Shown: piece after piece, positions 33,636 to 42,093 of the stretch
Layout: the number at the start of each line of letters is the position of its first letter
Numbering within the stretch: the stretch's first letter is position 1
Assembly (NCBI RefSeq): GCF_051201625.1
Contig: NZ_CP179203.1
Coordinates: 4,030,001 to 4,094,000 of the forward strand
Origin: Shimia sp051201625
Lineage (GTDB): Bacteria; Pseudomonadota; Alphaproteobacteria; Rhodobacterales; Rhodobacteraceae
DNA length: 64,000 nucleotides
Direction of reading: 5' to 3'
The notes under the pieces: model-generated
The model's database searches: none
Seen by the model: only the letters and a program-made list of their open reading frames with translations
Told to the model about the DNA's origin: nothing
Position numbers and translations under genes: made by a program

Positions 33636-36035
33636 TTACCCTCGTAAGATACCACCTGTCGCCTTGCCAACCTTTTCAATAATCTTAATTGCAACAGCCT
33701 CAATATCGGCTTCCTGCAGCGTTTTTTCAGTGGGCTGTAAACGCACAGTCACAGCGATGGATTTTTTGGCCTCTCCGATGCTACCATCAATAAACTCATC
33801 AAAGACACGCACGTTTTCAATCAGATTTTTTTCGGCACTTGCAGCCGCGTTCACAAGGGTAATTGCCTCGACATCAGCATCAACGACGAATGCAAAGTCT
33901 CGTTCGACAGCTTGCAAATCGCGCAGCTTCAACGCACCACGACTTGCCAACCTCTTGCGCGGTAAAGGGATTTCACCAATATGCACCGCAAAAGCTACAA
34001 CGGGACCTTTCACGTCCAGCGCATCAAGCACACGGGGGTGCAGTTCACCGAAGGTGCCAAGAACCTTTTTGGGACCAAGGCCAACCTTGGTGCTGCGGCC
34101 GGGGTGCCACCAGCCATTCGTTTTACGATTATACGTCAGCTTGGTCGGGGCTCCCACTGCGTTCAAAATCACTTCCATGTCGGCCTTAACGTCAAATAGG
34201 TCTACTGGCCGGCTCTCAGCATGAACATCCTTAGCTAACGTACGCCCAACCAGTATCCCAGTGACAAGGTTTTCTTGTTCTCCGGGTTCGCCTCCCCCAA
34301 ATACAGCACCACATTCAAACAGGGCCATATCTGGGTAACCCCGCGCCTGATTTCGAGCTGCCGCTTGCAATAGCCCCGGCAAAAGGGATGGGCGCAGGTG
34401 GCTCATCTCAGACGAGATTGGATTTTCTAGCATGGTGGAGTCACCGCCACCGCCAAACAACTCTGCCGCCGCTTTATCGATGAATGAATATGTGACGCAC
34501 TCATTGTATCCAAGCGACGCCGTAGTGCGCCTTGCTATCTGTTCGCGTTTCTGGAGTGTGGATAGAATTGGCACGGGGACTCCGACCGTGGGTCGCATCA
34601 AAGGCTTACCTTGCAGCTTGGTTAGCGATGCAACGCGTGCAACTTCTTCGACAAGGTCAGCCTCACCAAGCACATCTGGGCGCCAGCTTGGTACATGTAC
34701 CAAGTCGCCGTCCACCACGAAGCCAAGCTCTGTTAAAGTCTTTACCTGCTCAGCGGCGGGAATTTCCATTCCAACCAAAGACTGCACACGGTCAGTATCG
34801 AGCTTATAAGCGCGTCGGACATCCGGAGCCGCTCCAGCCACTATGACATCTGTCGCATTACCTCCGCATATGTCCATGATCATCCGCGTTGCATCGTCCA
34901 CGGCCTGCGTGTTGTAGGCAGGATCGATACCCCGTTCGTTTCGATACCGGGCATCAGAATTTATCTTTAGTACACGCCCAGTATAGGAAATTTGGATATG
35001 ATCCCAGACTGCCGCCTCGACAAATACATTGGTCGTTTCCTCAGTACAGCCTGTTTGAAGACCTCCCATTATGCCACCGATCGATTCAATGCCATTGTCA
35101 TCCGAAATCACCACCATGCCCTCGGAAAACGTATACTCTTTCTCATCCAGCCCAACCAAGGTTTCGCCACCTCTAGCACGATGGACGCGAAGATTTCCTT
35201 TAACCTTGTCCGCGTCAAAAACGTGCAATGGTCGATTTCGATCGTAAGTAAAATAATTTGTTACATCGACAAGTGCCGAAATAGGTCGCAGACCAATAGC
35301 CTTGAGCCTGTCTTGCATCCAAAGCGGACTGGCCCTGTTCTGGACGCCACGGATCAAACGTCCCGCAAATATTTCGCATCCGCGTGCGCGGGTGTCGTCA
35401 TCGATAGTCACAGAAATTGGGCACGGTCCATTTCCAAGGATCTCAGCAGTCTTGGCAGGCTTCATGACCCCAAGCCCGCGCGCGGCTAAATCTAAAGCGA
35501 CACCACGCACGCCTAAAGCATCCGGGCGGTTTGGGGTGATTGCGATCTCAATCACAGTATCTACTTTGGACGGATCATTTTCCTCTAACCAGTCAACAAA
35601 ACGATCACCCACCTTCCCCGATGACAATTCTATAATACCATCGTGTTCTTCACTGAGTTCCATCTCACGTTCAGAACACATCATGCCATGGCTTTCGACA
35701 CCCCGAATTTTGCCCACACCAATCTCAGCGTCGATACCTGGAACATAAACGCCAGGCTTGGCGATCACCGCGATAATGCCTTCGCGCGCATTCGGCGCAC
35801 CACAGACGATCTGCAATTCGCCTTCATCGGTCAAAACTTGGCAAACACGCAACTTATCCGCATTGGGATGTTTTTCGGCTTGGATCACCTTACACAGGCT
35901 AAACTCACCCAGACGTTCCGCCGGATTGGAGACCTCTTCCACCTCAAGACCCAAGTCCGTCAAGGCATAAACAATTTCGTCTAAGCCAGCGTCAGTCTCA
36001 AGGTGGTCTTTCAGCCAAGATAAGGTGAACTTCAT
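33636..36035 (-). CDS. pheT: Phenylalanine-tRNA ligase beta subunit
   Basis: A 799-residue protein of standard bacterial length. The N-terminal MKFTLSWLKDHLETDAGLDE leads into the EMAP-like tRNA-binding domain (ADKLRVCQVLTDEGELQIVCGAPNAREG in parts, residues about 58-85), followed by B3/B4 editing (IGGIMGG near 320), B5, the catalytic-like core and the C-terminal anticodon-binding ferredoxin fold (AVERDFAFVVD near 705, ending GGILRG). Forms the alpha2beta2 enzyme with PheS. The start at 36035 is preferred over one six codons upstream. It follows pheS after about 300 bases. Confidence 0.97.
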   Translation of the reverse strand: MKFTLSWLKDHLETDAGLDEIVYALTDLGLEVEEVSNPAERLGEFSLCKVIQAEKHPNADKLRVCQVLTDEGELQIVCGAPNAREGIIAVIAKPGVYVPGIDAEIGVGKIRGVESHGMMCSEREMELSEEHDGIIELSSGKVGDRFVDWLEENDPSKVDTVIEIAITPNRPDALGVRGVALDLAARGLGVMKPAKTAEILGNGPCPISVTIDDDTRARGCEIFAGRLIRGVQNRASPLWMQDRLKAIGLRPISALVDVTNYFTYDRNRPLHVFDADKVKGNLRVHRARGGETLVGLDEKEYTFSEGMVVISDDNGIESIGGIMGGLQTGCTEETTNVFVEAAVWDHIQISYTGRVLKINSDARYRNERGIDPAYNTQAVDDATRMIMDICGGNATDVIVAGAAPDVRRAYKLDTDRVQSLVGMEIPAAEQVKTLTELGFVVDGDLVHVPSWRPDVLGEADLVEEVARVASLTKLQGKPLMRPTVGVPVPILSTLQKREQIARRTTASLGYNECVTYSFIDKAAAELFGGGGDSTMLENPISSEMSHLRPSLLPGLLQAAARNQARGYPDMALFECGAVFGGGEPGEQENLVTGILVGRTLAKDVHAESRPVDLFDVKADMEVILNAVGAPTKLTYNRKTNGWWHPGRSTKVGLGPKKVLGTFGELHPRVLDALDVKGPVVAFAVHIGEIPLPRKRLASRGALKLRDLQAVERDFAFVVDADVEAITLVNAAASAEKNLIENVRVFDEFIDGSIGEAKKSIAVTVRLQPTEKTLQEADIEAVAIKIIEKVGKATGGILRG

Positions 36036-36330
36036 CACTACGGTCCGGTTCAATATTTTCGGTTAATAGGGGCTTTAACGGATAAGTCATAGCGGGGGAA
36101 GAGCACCGGCCAATCTGACAGTGGTTTTGTTGAAATTCGGTGACCTTTTGCGGTCCTGTCACAGTCTAAAAAGTGGAATTAAGAGCGACCTAAAAAACCT
36201 AAAATTCGCAGATGACTTTCAAAAGCTCACTCATTTTTTTGCAAATAGCAAAGGTTCGGCATGATCTGATGCTGTTTGCCCGGTTTTCTAAAGCCCAGTT
36301 TAGGTTGATCCGATTTGTTTGGTCTGAGCG

Positions 36331-37401
36331 TCAGCGGCTCAAGCCCCCATGCAAATTGGGTTGATCCAGTGAGGCGAACCCATAATGGCGAAGCCAGCGC
36401 AAATCACTGTCAAAGAACGCACGCAAATCCGGAATGCCATATTTAAGCATAGCGATCCTATCAATCCCCATTCCGAAAGCGAAGCCTTGCCATTCGTTCG
36501 GGTTAACTCCAGCTGCTTCTAGAACCTTTGGATGCACCATTCCAGATCCTAGGACTTCGAGCCAATCATCACCTTCACCCACTTTCAGTGTTCCGTCTTC
36601 CCACGAGCACTGAATATCAACTTCTGCCGAAGGCTCCGTAAATGGGAAATGCGATGCCCGGAAACGCGTCACCACATGGGTTCCAAAAAATGCGGAAAAA
36701 AATTGCTCCAGCACCCATTTGAGGTTCGCCATCGAAACATCTCTGCCAATGGCGAGGCCCTCAATCTGGTGGAACATTGGCGTATGGGTTTGATCATAGT
36801 CAGCGCGATATACACGACCTGGGCAAATGATCCGAATTGGTGCACCGGCAGCCTGCATCGACCTAATTTGCACTGGAGAAGTGTGGGTGCGGAGTACATG
36901 CGGCGGGCGATCATCACCCTTAGACCGGTGAGTATAAAACGTATCCATTTCAGCCCGTGCTGGATGGTGAGCAGGGATGTTCAATGCATCAAAATTGTAC
37001 CAGTCAGTTTCGACCTGAGGACCTTCAGCGACTGAAAATCCCATATCAGCAAAGATCGCTGTAACTTCCTCTGTAACCTGACTTATAGGGTGTATAGAGC
37101 CTTGATGTCGCGCCCTTGATGGCAGAGTGACATCTAGCCACTCAGTTTTAAGACGCGCTTCCAATGCTGAGTTAGCCAGTGAGGCCTTGCGCGCAGACAG
37201 GGCAGAGTTAATCTCATTTTTGAGTGCGTTTAAAGCTGGGCCCGCCACTTGGCGTTGCTCTGGCGTCATCCTGCCAAGTTCACGCATCTTCAGCGCGACC
37301 TCACCCTTTTTACCAACCGCGGCAACACGAATCTCTTCCAGCGCACCTTCGTCGGCAGCCCGCCCGATCTGATCCAGATATTTTTCCTTCAGATCGTCCA
37401 T
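36331..37401 (-). CDS. pheS: Phenylalanine-tRNA ligase alpha subunit
   Basis: A 356-residue class II synthetase subunit. The coiled-coil N-terminus (DDLKEKYLDQIGRAADEGAL) is followed by class II motif 2 RVYRADYDQTHTPMFHQIEG near residue 205 and motif 3 FAFGMGIDRIAMLKYGI near 320. A phenylalanine-binding region EPSAEVDIQC lies near 262. Charges tRNA-Phe together with PheT. GAGAGG precedes the start. It lies between rplT and pheT, which is common in this order. Confidence 0.97.
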   Translation of the reverse strand: MDDLKEKYLDQIGRAADEGALEEIRVAAVGKKGEVALKMRELGRMTPEQRQVAGPALNALKNEINSALSARKASLANSALEARLKTEWLDVTLPSRARHQGSIHPISQVTEEVTAIFADMGFSVAEGPQVETDWYNFDALNIPAHHPARAEMDTFYTHRSKGDDRPPHVLRTHTSPVQIRSMQAAGAPIRIICPGRVYRADYDQTHTPMFHQIEGLAIGRDVSMANLKWVLEQFFSAFFGTHVVTRFRASHFPFTEPSAEVDIQCSWEDGTLKVGEGDDWLEVLGSGMVHPKVLEAAGVNPNEWQGFAFGMGIDRIAMLKYGIPDLRAFFDSDLRWLRHYGFASLDQPNLHGGLSR

Positions 37402-37574
37402 AATGGCCTCTCATTTTCTGGTTGCGTTCTGCTATCACATGGGGCGGTGAAAGCAAGGGGATGCCAAATCACAGGATATCCTGTGTAATATTCAGCGAAT
37501 GCACGGAAAAAATCGCCCTCACTATGGGGGGATTTCAAACTGTAGGCTCACGATATATTTGAGCGCTCGCTAAA

Positions 37575-37612
37575 CACAAAAAAAGCCCGTGTCTGATGAC
37601 CCGGGCTTTTCA
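37575..37612 (-). terminator. Rho-independent terminator after rplT
   Basis: Read on minus, AAAAGCCCGGGTC pairs with GACACGGGCTTT (one bulge) and is followed by seven T. It lies just after the rplT stop and separates rpmI-rplT from pheS. Confidence 0.85.
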
Positions 37613-37630
37613 CATTAAATTGTGACCCTT

Positions 37631-37996
37631 TTACGCCGGCAATGCAGCCTTGGCTTGGTCCACGATTGCGCTGAACGCATCAGGCTCGTGTACAGCTAAA
37701 TCAGCCAACACTTTGCGGTCAACTTCAATACCCGCCAATGTGAGGCCATTGATAAAACGGCTATACGTTAGGGCATCATCATTCGCACGCACAGCAGCAT
37801 TGATCCGTTGAATCCACAACGCACGGAAATTGCGCTTACGATTCTTTCGGTCTCGGGTTGCATACTGATTGGCTTTATCGACAGCCTGGCGGGCCACCTT
37901 AAAAGTGTTCTTGCGACGGCCGTAATATCCTTTTGCGGCCTTAACGACTTTCTTGTGACGGGCGTGGGTAACAGTACCACCTTTTACGCGGGACAT
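37631..37996 (-). CDS. rplT: 50S ribosomal protein L20
   Basis: A 121-residue basic protein with VKGGTVTHARHKKVVKAAKG at the N-terminus and LWIQRINAAVR and FINGLTLAGIEVDRKVLADL at the C-terminus, standard for L20. It binds 23S rRNA early in assembly and acts as a translational repressor of its own operon in some species. Follows rpmI after 14 bases. Confidence 0.98.
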   Translation of the reverse strand: MSRVKGGTVTHARHKKVVKAAKGYYGRRKNTFKVARQAVDKANQYATRDRKNRKRNFRALWIQRINAAVRANDDALTYSRFINGLTLAGIEVDRKVLADLAVHEPDAFSAIVDQAKAALPA

Positions 37997-38010
37997 ATTT
38001 CAATCTCCTC

Positions 38011-38211
38011 TTAGCGGTCGTAAGGCATAAAGCCCTTGACGATTTTAGCGTCAGGGGCAGACAGGGTCGTGGTACCACGGGCGTCACGAATGAATTTACG
38101 GGTGCGTTTGATCATGCCGTGGCGCTTACCGGCCTGACCGGCCATAACTTTGCCGGTGGCAGTGACCTTGAAGCGCTTTTTCGCACTCGACTTGGTCTTC
38201 ATCTTAGGCAT
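38011..38211 (-). CDS. rpmI: 50S ribosomal protein L35
   Basis: A 66-residue basic protein: MPKMKTKSSAKKRFKVTATG, then AGKRHGMIKRTRKFIRDARG and the C-terminal VKGFMPYDR. The start at 38211 has AAAAAGGAGACGG before it; an in-frame extension upstream is ignored. Co-transcribed with rplT. Confidence 0.98.
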   Translation of the reverse strand: MPKMKTKSSAKKRFKVTATGKVMAGQAGKRHGMIKRTRKFIRDARGTTTLSAPDAKIVKGFMPYDR

Positions 38212-38318
38212 TTCCGTCTCCTTTTTCGGTCGGTAACTGACACGACTCGGCATGCCTATCAGGCCGGTCGCGCGAATAAAAACCGCGTATAGTCCTCTGA
38301 ATGAAGTCATGCAAGCGG

Positions 38319-38543
38319 TTAATGGAGGATATCTGCGATAACTCGAACAACCACATTGGGTAGGTCAGTAAGGCTATAGACTGCCGGATTTTTTCCCCAA
38401 GCGATGGCAACTATTATGACTGAGAGAATTAAGGTCACCATTGGCTTACTCGGGAACCGACCCTCCGCGTAGATTGCCAGCATGGCGGGAACTGAAAAGA
38501 GCCCAATCAAGATGCCAGCAGTCACAAAATAATCAGTTAGCAT
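38319..38543 (-). CDS. Small hypothetical membrane protein
   Basis: A 74-residue protein with two predicted transmembrane segments: TDYFVTAGILIGLFSVPAML (about 3-22) and VTLILSVIIVAIAWG (about 36-50), separated by a short YAEGRFPSKP loop. The start is an ATG in the 30-base space after the pyruvate kinase stop. Its placement between pyk and rpmI is familiar from other Rhodobacterales, which supports a real gene. No function can be suggested. Confidence 0.7.
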   Translation of the reverse strand: MLTDYFVTAGILIGLFSVPAMLAIYAEGRFPSKPMVTLILSVIIVAIAWGKNPAVYSLTDLPNVVVRVIADILH

Positions 38544-38573
38544 TGCAAATTCCCAGGCACCCTGGAAAGAAAA

Positions 38574-40019
38574 CTATCCGTTTTCCATGTTAAAAATCAA
38601 ACGCTCATCACATGGAGCAACTCTCAAGATGTTCGTCGTTCCCGGAACGTTAAAGGGGAGTCCTGCCGTAACGACAATTTGGTCATTTTGATCCGCATAA
38701 CCAAGATCACGCGCAGCACGCGAAGAAGCAACCACGGCCATTTTGAATCGGTTGACTTCATGTGTAACAACACAGTTGGTGCCCCAGCTTAAAGATAATC
38801 TGCGGGCCGTGCCTCTTAGCGACGTCATTGCAATGATCGGAACCCGTGGGCGTTCTCGGGCAATCAAAAGAGCGGTCGTACCTGATTGTGAAAAGCAGCA
38901 GATAGCAGCCACTTCCGTAGTTTCCGCAACCTCACGTGCAGCAGCTACAATCGCGTCGTTTACACTGGAGCGCGGCGCATTTCTCGAGGCTTCAATGACC
39001 TGACGGTAATTCGGGTCCTTCTCAACTTCAACGGCTACATCATTCATTGTGGAAACAGCTTCAAGAGGATAATTCCCAGCAGCAGACTCCGCAGAGAGCA
39101 TAACAGCATCGGCACCCTCATAAATTGCCCCCGATACGTCGCTGACCTCTGCGCGAGTTGGCATTGGGCTTTCAATCATGCTTTCCAGCATTTGTGTTGC
39201 AACGATTACAGGCTTTGCCGCGAACCGGCACTTTCGTACAAGGCGTTTTTGAATTGGCGGTACAGCGGAAACTGGCATTTCCACGCCAAGATCTCCTCGC
39301 GCCACCATAATACCGTCTGATACTGCCAAAATTTCATCGAATGCTTCCACAGCCGCTGGTTTTTCGATCTTGGACAGTATCGCTGCACGGCCCTGTGCAA
39401 GTTCACGCGCCTCGTCTACGTCTTCAGGGCGTTGCACAAAGCTTAACGCTAACCAATCAACCCCCAGCCCACAGGAAAATTCAAGATCGTCACGGTCCTT
39501 TTCGCTAAGTGCAGCAAGCGGCAACACAACGTCCGGGACGTTGACACCTTTGCGGTTTGAAATAATGCCACCGGTCACTACAACGCAGTTCGCAAAATCT
39601 TTCCCACAACTTTCAACTTTCAGGCGAATTTTTCCATCATTGACCAACAAGCCAGCACCAGCTTTGAGCGCCTGAAATATCTCTGGGTGCGGCAAGCAGA
39701 CACGGGTTGCATCCCCATGGGTTTCGTCAAGATCAAGTCGAAACTTCGCCCCTTCTTTTAAGTCTTCTGCTTCTTTCTCAAAAACCCCAACGCGCAACTT
39801 TGGGCCTTGCAGATCCGCTAGAATCGCAATTGGGCTTTGCAAATCCTTTTCCACTTGCCGGATAATACTATGCTTTTCACGAATTTCTTCGTGTGTTCCG
39901 TGACTCATATTTAGTCGAAATACGTCCGCGCCAGTTTCGTGCAAGGCCCGGATCATATCGTAAGTTTCCGAAGACGGTCCCAGCGTGGCAACTATTTTCA
40001 CATTTCTCAAGCGTCTCAT
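38574..40019 (-). CDS. pyk: Pyruvate kinase
   Basis: A 481-residue enzyme. VKIVATLGPSSETYDMI opens the catalytic barrel, FRLNMSHGTHEE near residue 35 contributes to substrate binding, ILSKIEKPAAVEAFDEI near 216 holds the catalytic lysine, MVARGDLGVEMP near 238 the metal site, and the C-terminal allosteric-type domain ends FNVPGTTNILRV. Makes pyruvate and ATP from phosphoenolpyruvate. Upstream, a palindrome at 40083-40100 may be its operator. Followed by a small membrane protein gene. Confidence 0.97.
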   Translation of the reverse strand: MRRLRNVKIVATLGPSSETYDMIRALHETGADVFRLNMSHGTHEEIREKHSIIRQVEKDLQSPIAILADLQGPKLRVGVFEKEAEDLKEGAKFRLDLDETHGDATRVCLPHPEIFQALKAGAGLLVNDGKIRLKVESCGKDFANCVVVTGGIISNRKGVNVPDVVLPLAALSEKDRDDLEFSCGLGVDWLALSFVQRPEDVDEARELAQGRAAILSKIEKPAAVEAFDEILAVSDGIMVARGDLGVEMPVSAVPPIQKRLVRKCRFAAKPVIVATQMLESMIESPMPTRAEVSDVSGAIYEGADAVMLSAESAAGNYPLEAVSTMNDVAVEVEKDPNYRQVIEASRNAPRSSVNDAIVAAAREVAETTEVAAICCFSQSGTTALLIARERPRVPIIAMTSLRGTARRLSLSWGTNCVVTHEVNRFKMAVVASSRAARDLGYADQNDQIVVTAGLPFNVPGTTNILRVAPCDERLIFNMENG

Positions 40020-40082
40020 TTATTCATAATCCGTCATTGCGCTAGTTCAGTCATAACCCACTAAATAATTGGCCCCTTGCTA

Positions 40083-40100
40083 TGTGTTAACGCTAACACA
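40083..40100. promoter_or_regulatory. LacI-type palindromic operator between pyk and N-formylglutamate amidohydrolase gene
   Basis: TGTGTTAACGCTAACACA: arms TGTGTTA and TAACACA are exact reverse complements around four bases. The GTTA-NCGC-TAAC core resembles LacI/GalR-family operators, which regulate central carbon genes including pyk in some Rhizobiales. It lies 64 bases upstream of the pyk start and 74 before the divergent gene. The regulator is not in the window. Confidence 0.6.
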
Positions 40101-40174
40101 GTCAAGTTGCGCTTTTGGGTAAACATTATTCGCGTTTATCTGTAATAATCCATTAACTGAGGTTACGACGGCTA

Positions 40175-40918
40175 ATGACGCACCAATCTTTCTCCATATT
40201 TGGCAGTATTCGACGATCACGCTGGCTCATCACCTGTGACCATGCCTCGAACTTTGTTCCTCCTGAAATCAACGGTGGCGATCTTGGTATAGGTACAGCG
40301 AATATGAACCGACACATCGCATATGATATTGGTGCTCAGAGTACGGCCCTAATCTTGGGTGAATTGCTCAATGCCCCAGTCATTTGTTCTAATTTCTCTC
40401 GTCTCGTGATTGATCCCAATCGAGGTATCGACGACCCAACTTTAGTAATGCATCTATATGATGGAACCATCATTCCAGCCAATCGGGCTGTCGACGACAA
40501 AGAAAAAAAACGGCGGATTGAACATTATTATCAACCCTACCACAATGCACTTGCAGAACTCGCCAGCGTCCGTGACGACCCTATTATTATAGCCATGCAT
40601 TCTTTTTCACCTCAGCTAATTGGACGCGCACCTCGACCGTGGGAAATTGGAGTTTTACATGCGGCTGGCGGAGGTCAGCTTGGCATTTCACTGATTAAAA
40701 GGCTTCGGCAGGAACATGGTTTGACAATTGGAGACAATGAACCCTACGCAGGTTACTTGCCCGGTGACAGCATTGATCAGCATGCTTTGCAACAAAACCG
40801 TCTTAATGCTTTGATTGAACTACGTCAGGATTTGATAGAAACGGCAGAGGGTCAGACGCAGTGGGCTCAGCTGTTGGCAACGGCACTGACCGACACTTTG
40901 AAGTGTACCAAACTTTAA
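40175..40918 (+). CDS. N-formylglutamate amidohydrolase family protein
   Basis: A 247-residue protein with LITCDHASNFVPPE near residue 18 (the D-H metal-binding pair), YDIGAQSTALILGELLNAPV near 50, NFSRLVIDPNRG near 73 and IIAMHSFSP near 131, all typical of the HutG-like N-formylglutamate amidohydrolase family, a zinc-dependent peptidase-like fold. No other histidine-degradation genes are nearby, so the true substrate is uncertain. Divergent from pyk. Confidence 0.88.
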   Translation: MTHQSFSIFGSIRRSRWLITCDHASNFVPPEINGGDLGIGTANMNRHIAYDIGAQSTALILGELLNAPVICSNFSRLVIDPNRGIDDPTLVMHLYDGTIIPANRAVDDKEKKRRIEHYYQPYHNALAELASVRDDPIIIAMHSFSPQLIGRAPRPWEIGVLHAAGGGQLGISLIKRLRQEHGLTIGDNEPYAGYLPGDSIDQHALQQNRLNALIELRQDLIETAEGQTQWAQLLATALTDTLKCTKL

Positions 40919-41017
40919 GTTCGAAACTGAAGAGACCCAACACGTCAAAGGGGTACATTATCATGAAGAGAAGCATTAACCTTCAAACAAAACGAATTGT
41001 ATTGGACTGAGACCAAA

Positions 41018-41929
41018 ATGAGTTCTTCGATTATTTTTGTCATCGATCCGCCTCAACTGATTGCCGAAGCGGTCCCACTTGTTATCTCACTAAGACAATA
41101 CATGCCTGATGCACATGTGATCGCCTATTGCCCAGATAAAAAGGAACAACTTATCCCACCAATGGTGCGGGAGATTTTCACAAAATACCGAATTGAATTG
41201 CGTTATTTTGACGCTACCAGCCGTTTTGAACCAAATTATCGCCAAGGCAACAAAATCCTCGCCGCCGCAGAACCACGTGAAACCAAATACACCCTATTTC
41301 TCGATACAGACATTGTAGCTTGGAAACGCTTTCCCCTAAGAGAAGTTGGGATCGCGGACACTGTTTTGGCCGCACCCGAAGGTATGCGTTCCTGGCCTAC
41401 TGGGCATGGTGATAGTTGGGAGAAAGCGTATGGGCATTTTGCTATGGATGTCCCAACCAGCCGAGTGCGCCTTGTAAAAACTGGGGGTCAATCTGAACCC
41501 TATTTCAACGGTGGCGTTTTGGCATTTCCAAACGTACTTCCCAATAGATCCGAAAGCTTCGGTGAGCTCTGGTTACAGACCGCGCAGGATCTTGATAGTA
41601 GCAGCGCCATCTTGAAGACACGTCCTTGGCTAGATCAAGTATCGTTTCCAATATGTATTGCGCGAGCCAAATTAAGGTGGACTGCCTTACCAATAGAATG
41701 GAACCTATCCCTTTCACGCCCTTACAACCGTGACCCCTTACCGTCGGATTTGGCCGAACGCGCTGAACGCGCCGTTGCACGCATCGACAGCATTGACGCG
41801 TACTTATTACACTACCACAAACCGAAATTTTTCTGGCATACAAAGTATGAGGGATATTTAGATCGGCTTATTTCAGACAATACAGCGTTTGAAAATTATC
41901 GCACTTTCGCGCGATTACTTAAACCTTGA
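41018..41929 (+). CDS. Glycosyltransferase-like (GT-A fold) protein
   Basis: A 303-residue soluble protein. SSIIFVIDPPQLIAEAVPLV opens a Rossmann-like GT-A domain; YTLFLDTDIVAWKRFPL near residue 92 has the DxD metal/nucleotide-sugar motif; EPYFNGGVLAFPN near 156 and RPWLDQVSFPICIA near 205 match the acceptor-side pattern of GT8-like enzymes; HYHKP near 272 is a final conserved-looking motif. The start at 41018 follows a GAGACC site; seven codons upstream an alternative TTG exists. Donor and acceptor are unknown. No polysaccharide genes lie nearby. Confidence 0.7.
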   Translation: MSSSIIFVIDPPQLIAEAVPLVISLRQYMPDAHVIAYCPDKKEQLIPPMVREIFTKYRIELRYFDATSRFEPNYRQGNKILAAAEPRETKYTLFLDTDIVAWKRFPLREVGIADTVLAAPEGMRSWPTGHGDSWEKAYGHFAMDVPTSRVRLVKTGGQSEPYFNGGVLAFPNVLPNRSESFGELWLQTAQDLDSSSAILKTRPWLDQVSFPICIARAKLRWTALPIEWNLSLSRPYNRDPLPSDLAERAERAVARIDSIDAYLLHYHKPKFFWHTKYEGYLDRLISDNTAFENYRTFARLLKP

Positions 41930-42093
41930 TGCTCAAACTACCAGTTACATCTCCAAAGCTAAATCTGTTTGAAGGCGACTCTTGGCACGTATTCTGAATA
42001 CAAAATCGCTAAACTCAATAATTCCGGAATCATTTAAGCCAAAAGGCGTTTAATTTTCAAAGCATCGTGTAGATGTATCATCCAAAACGTTTT

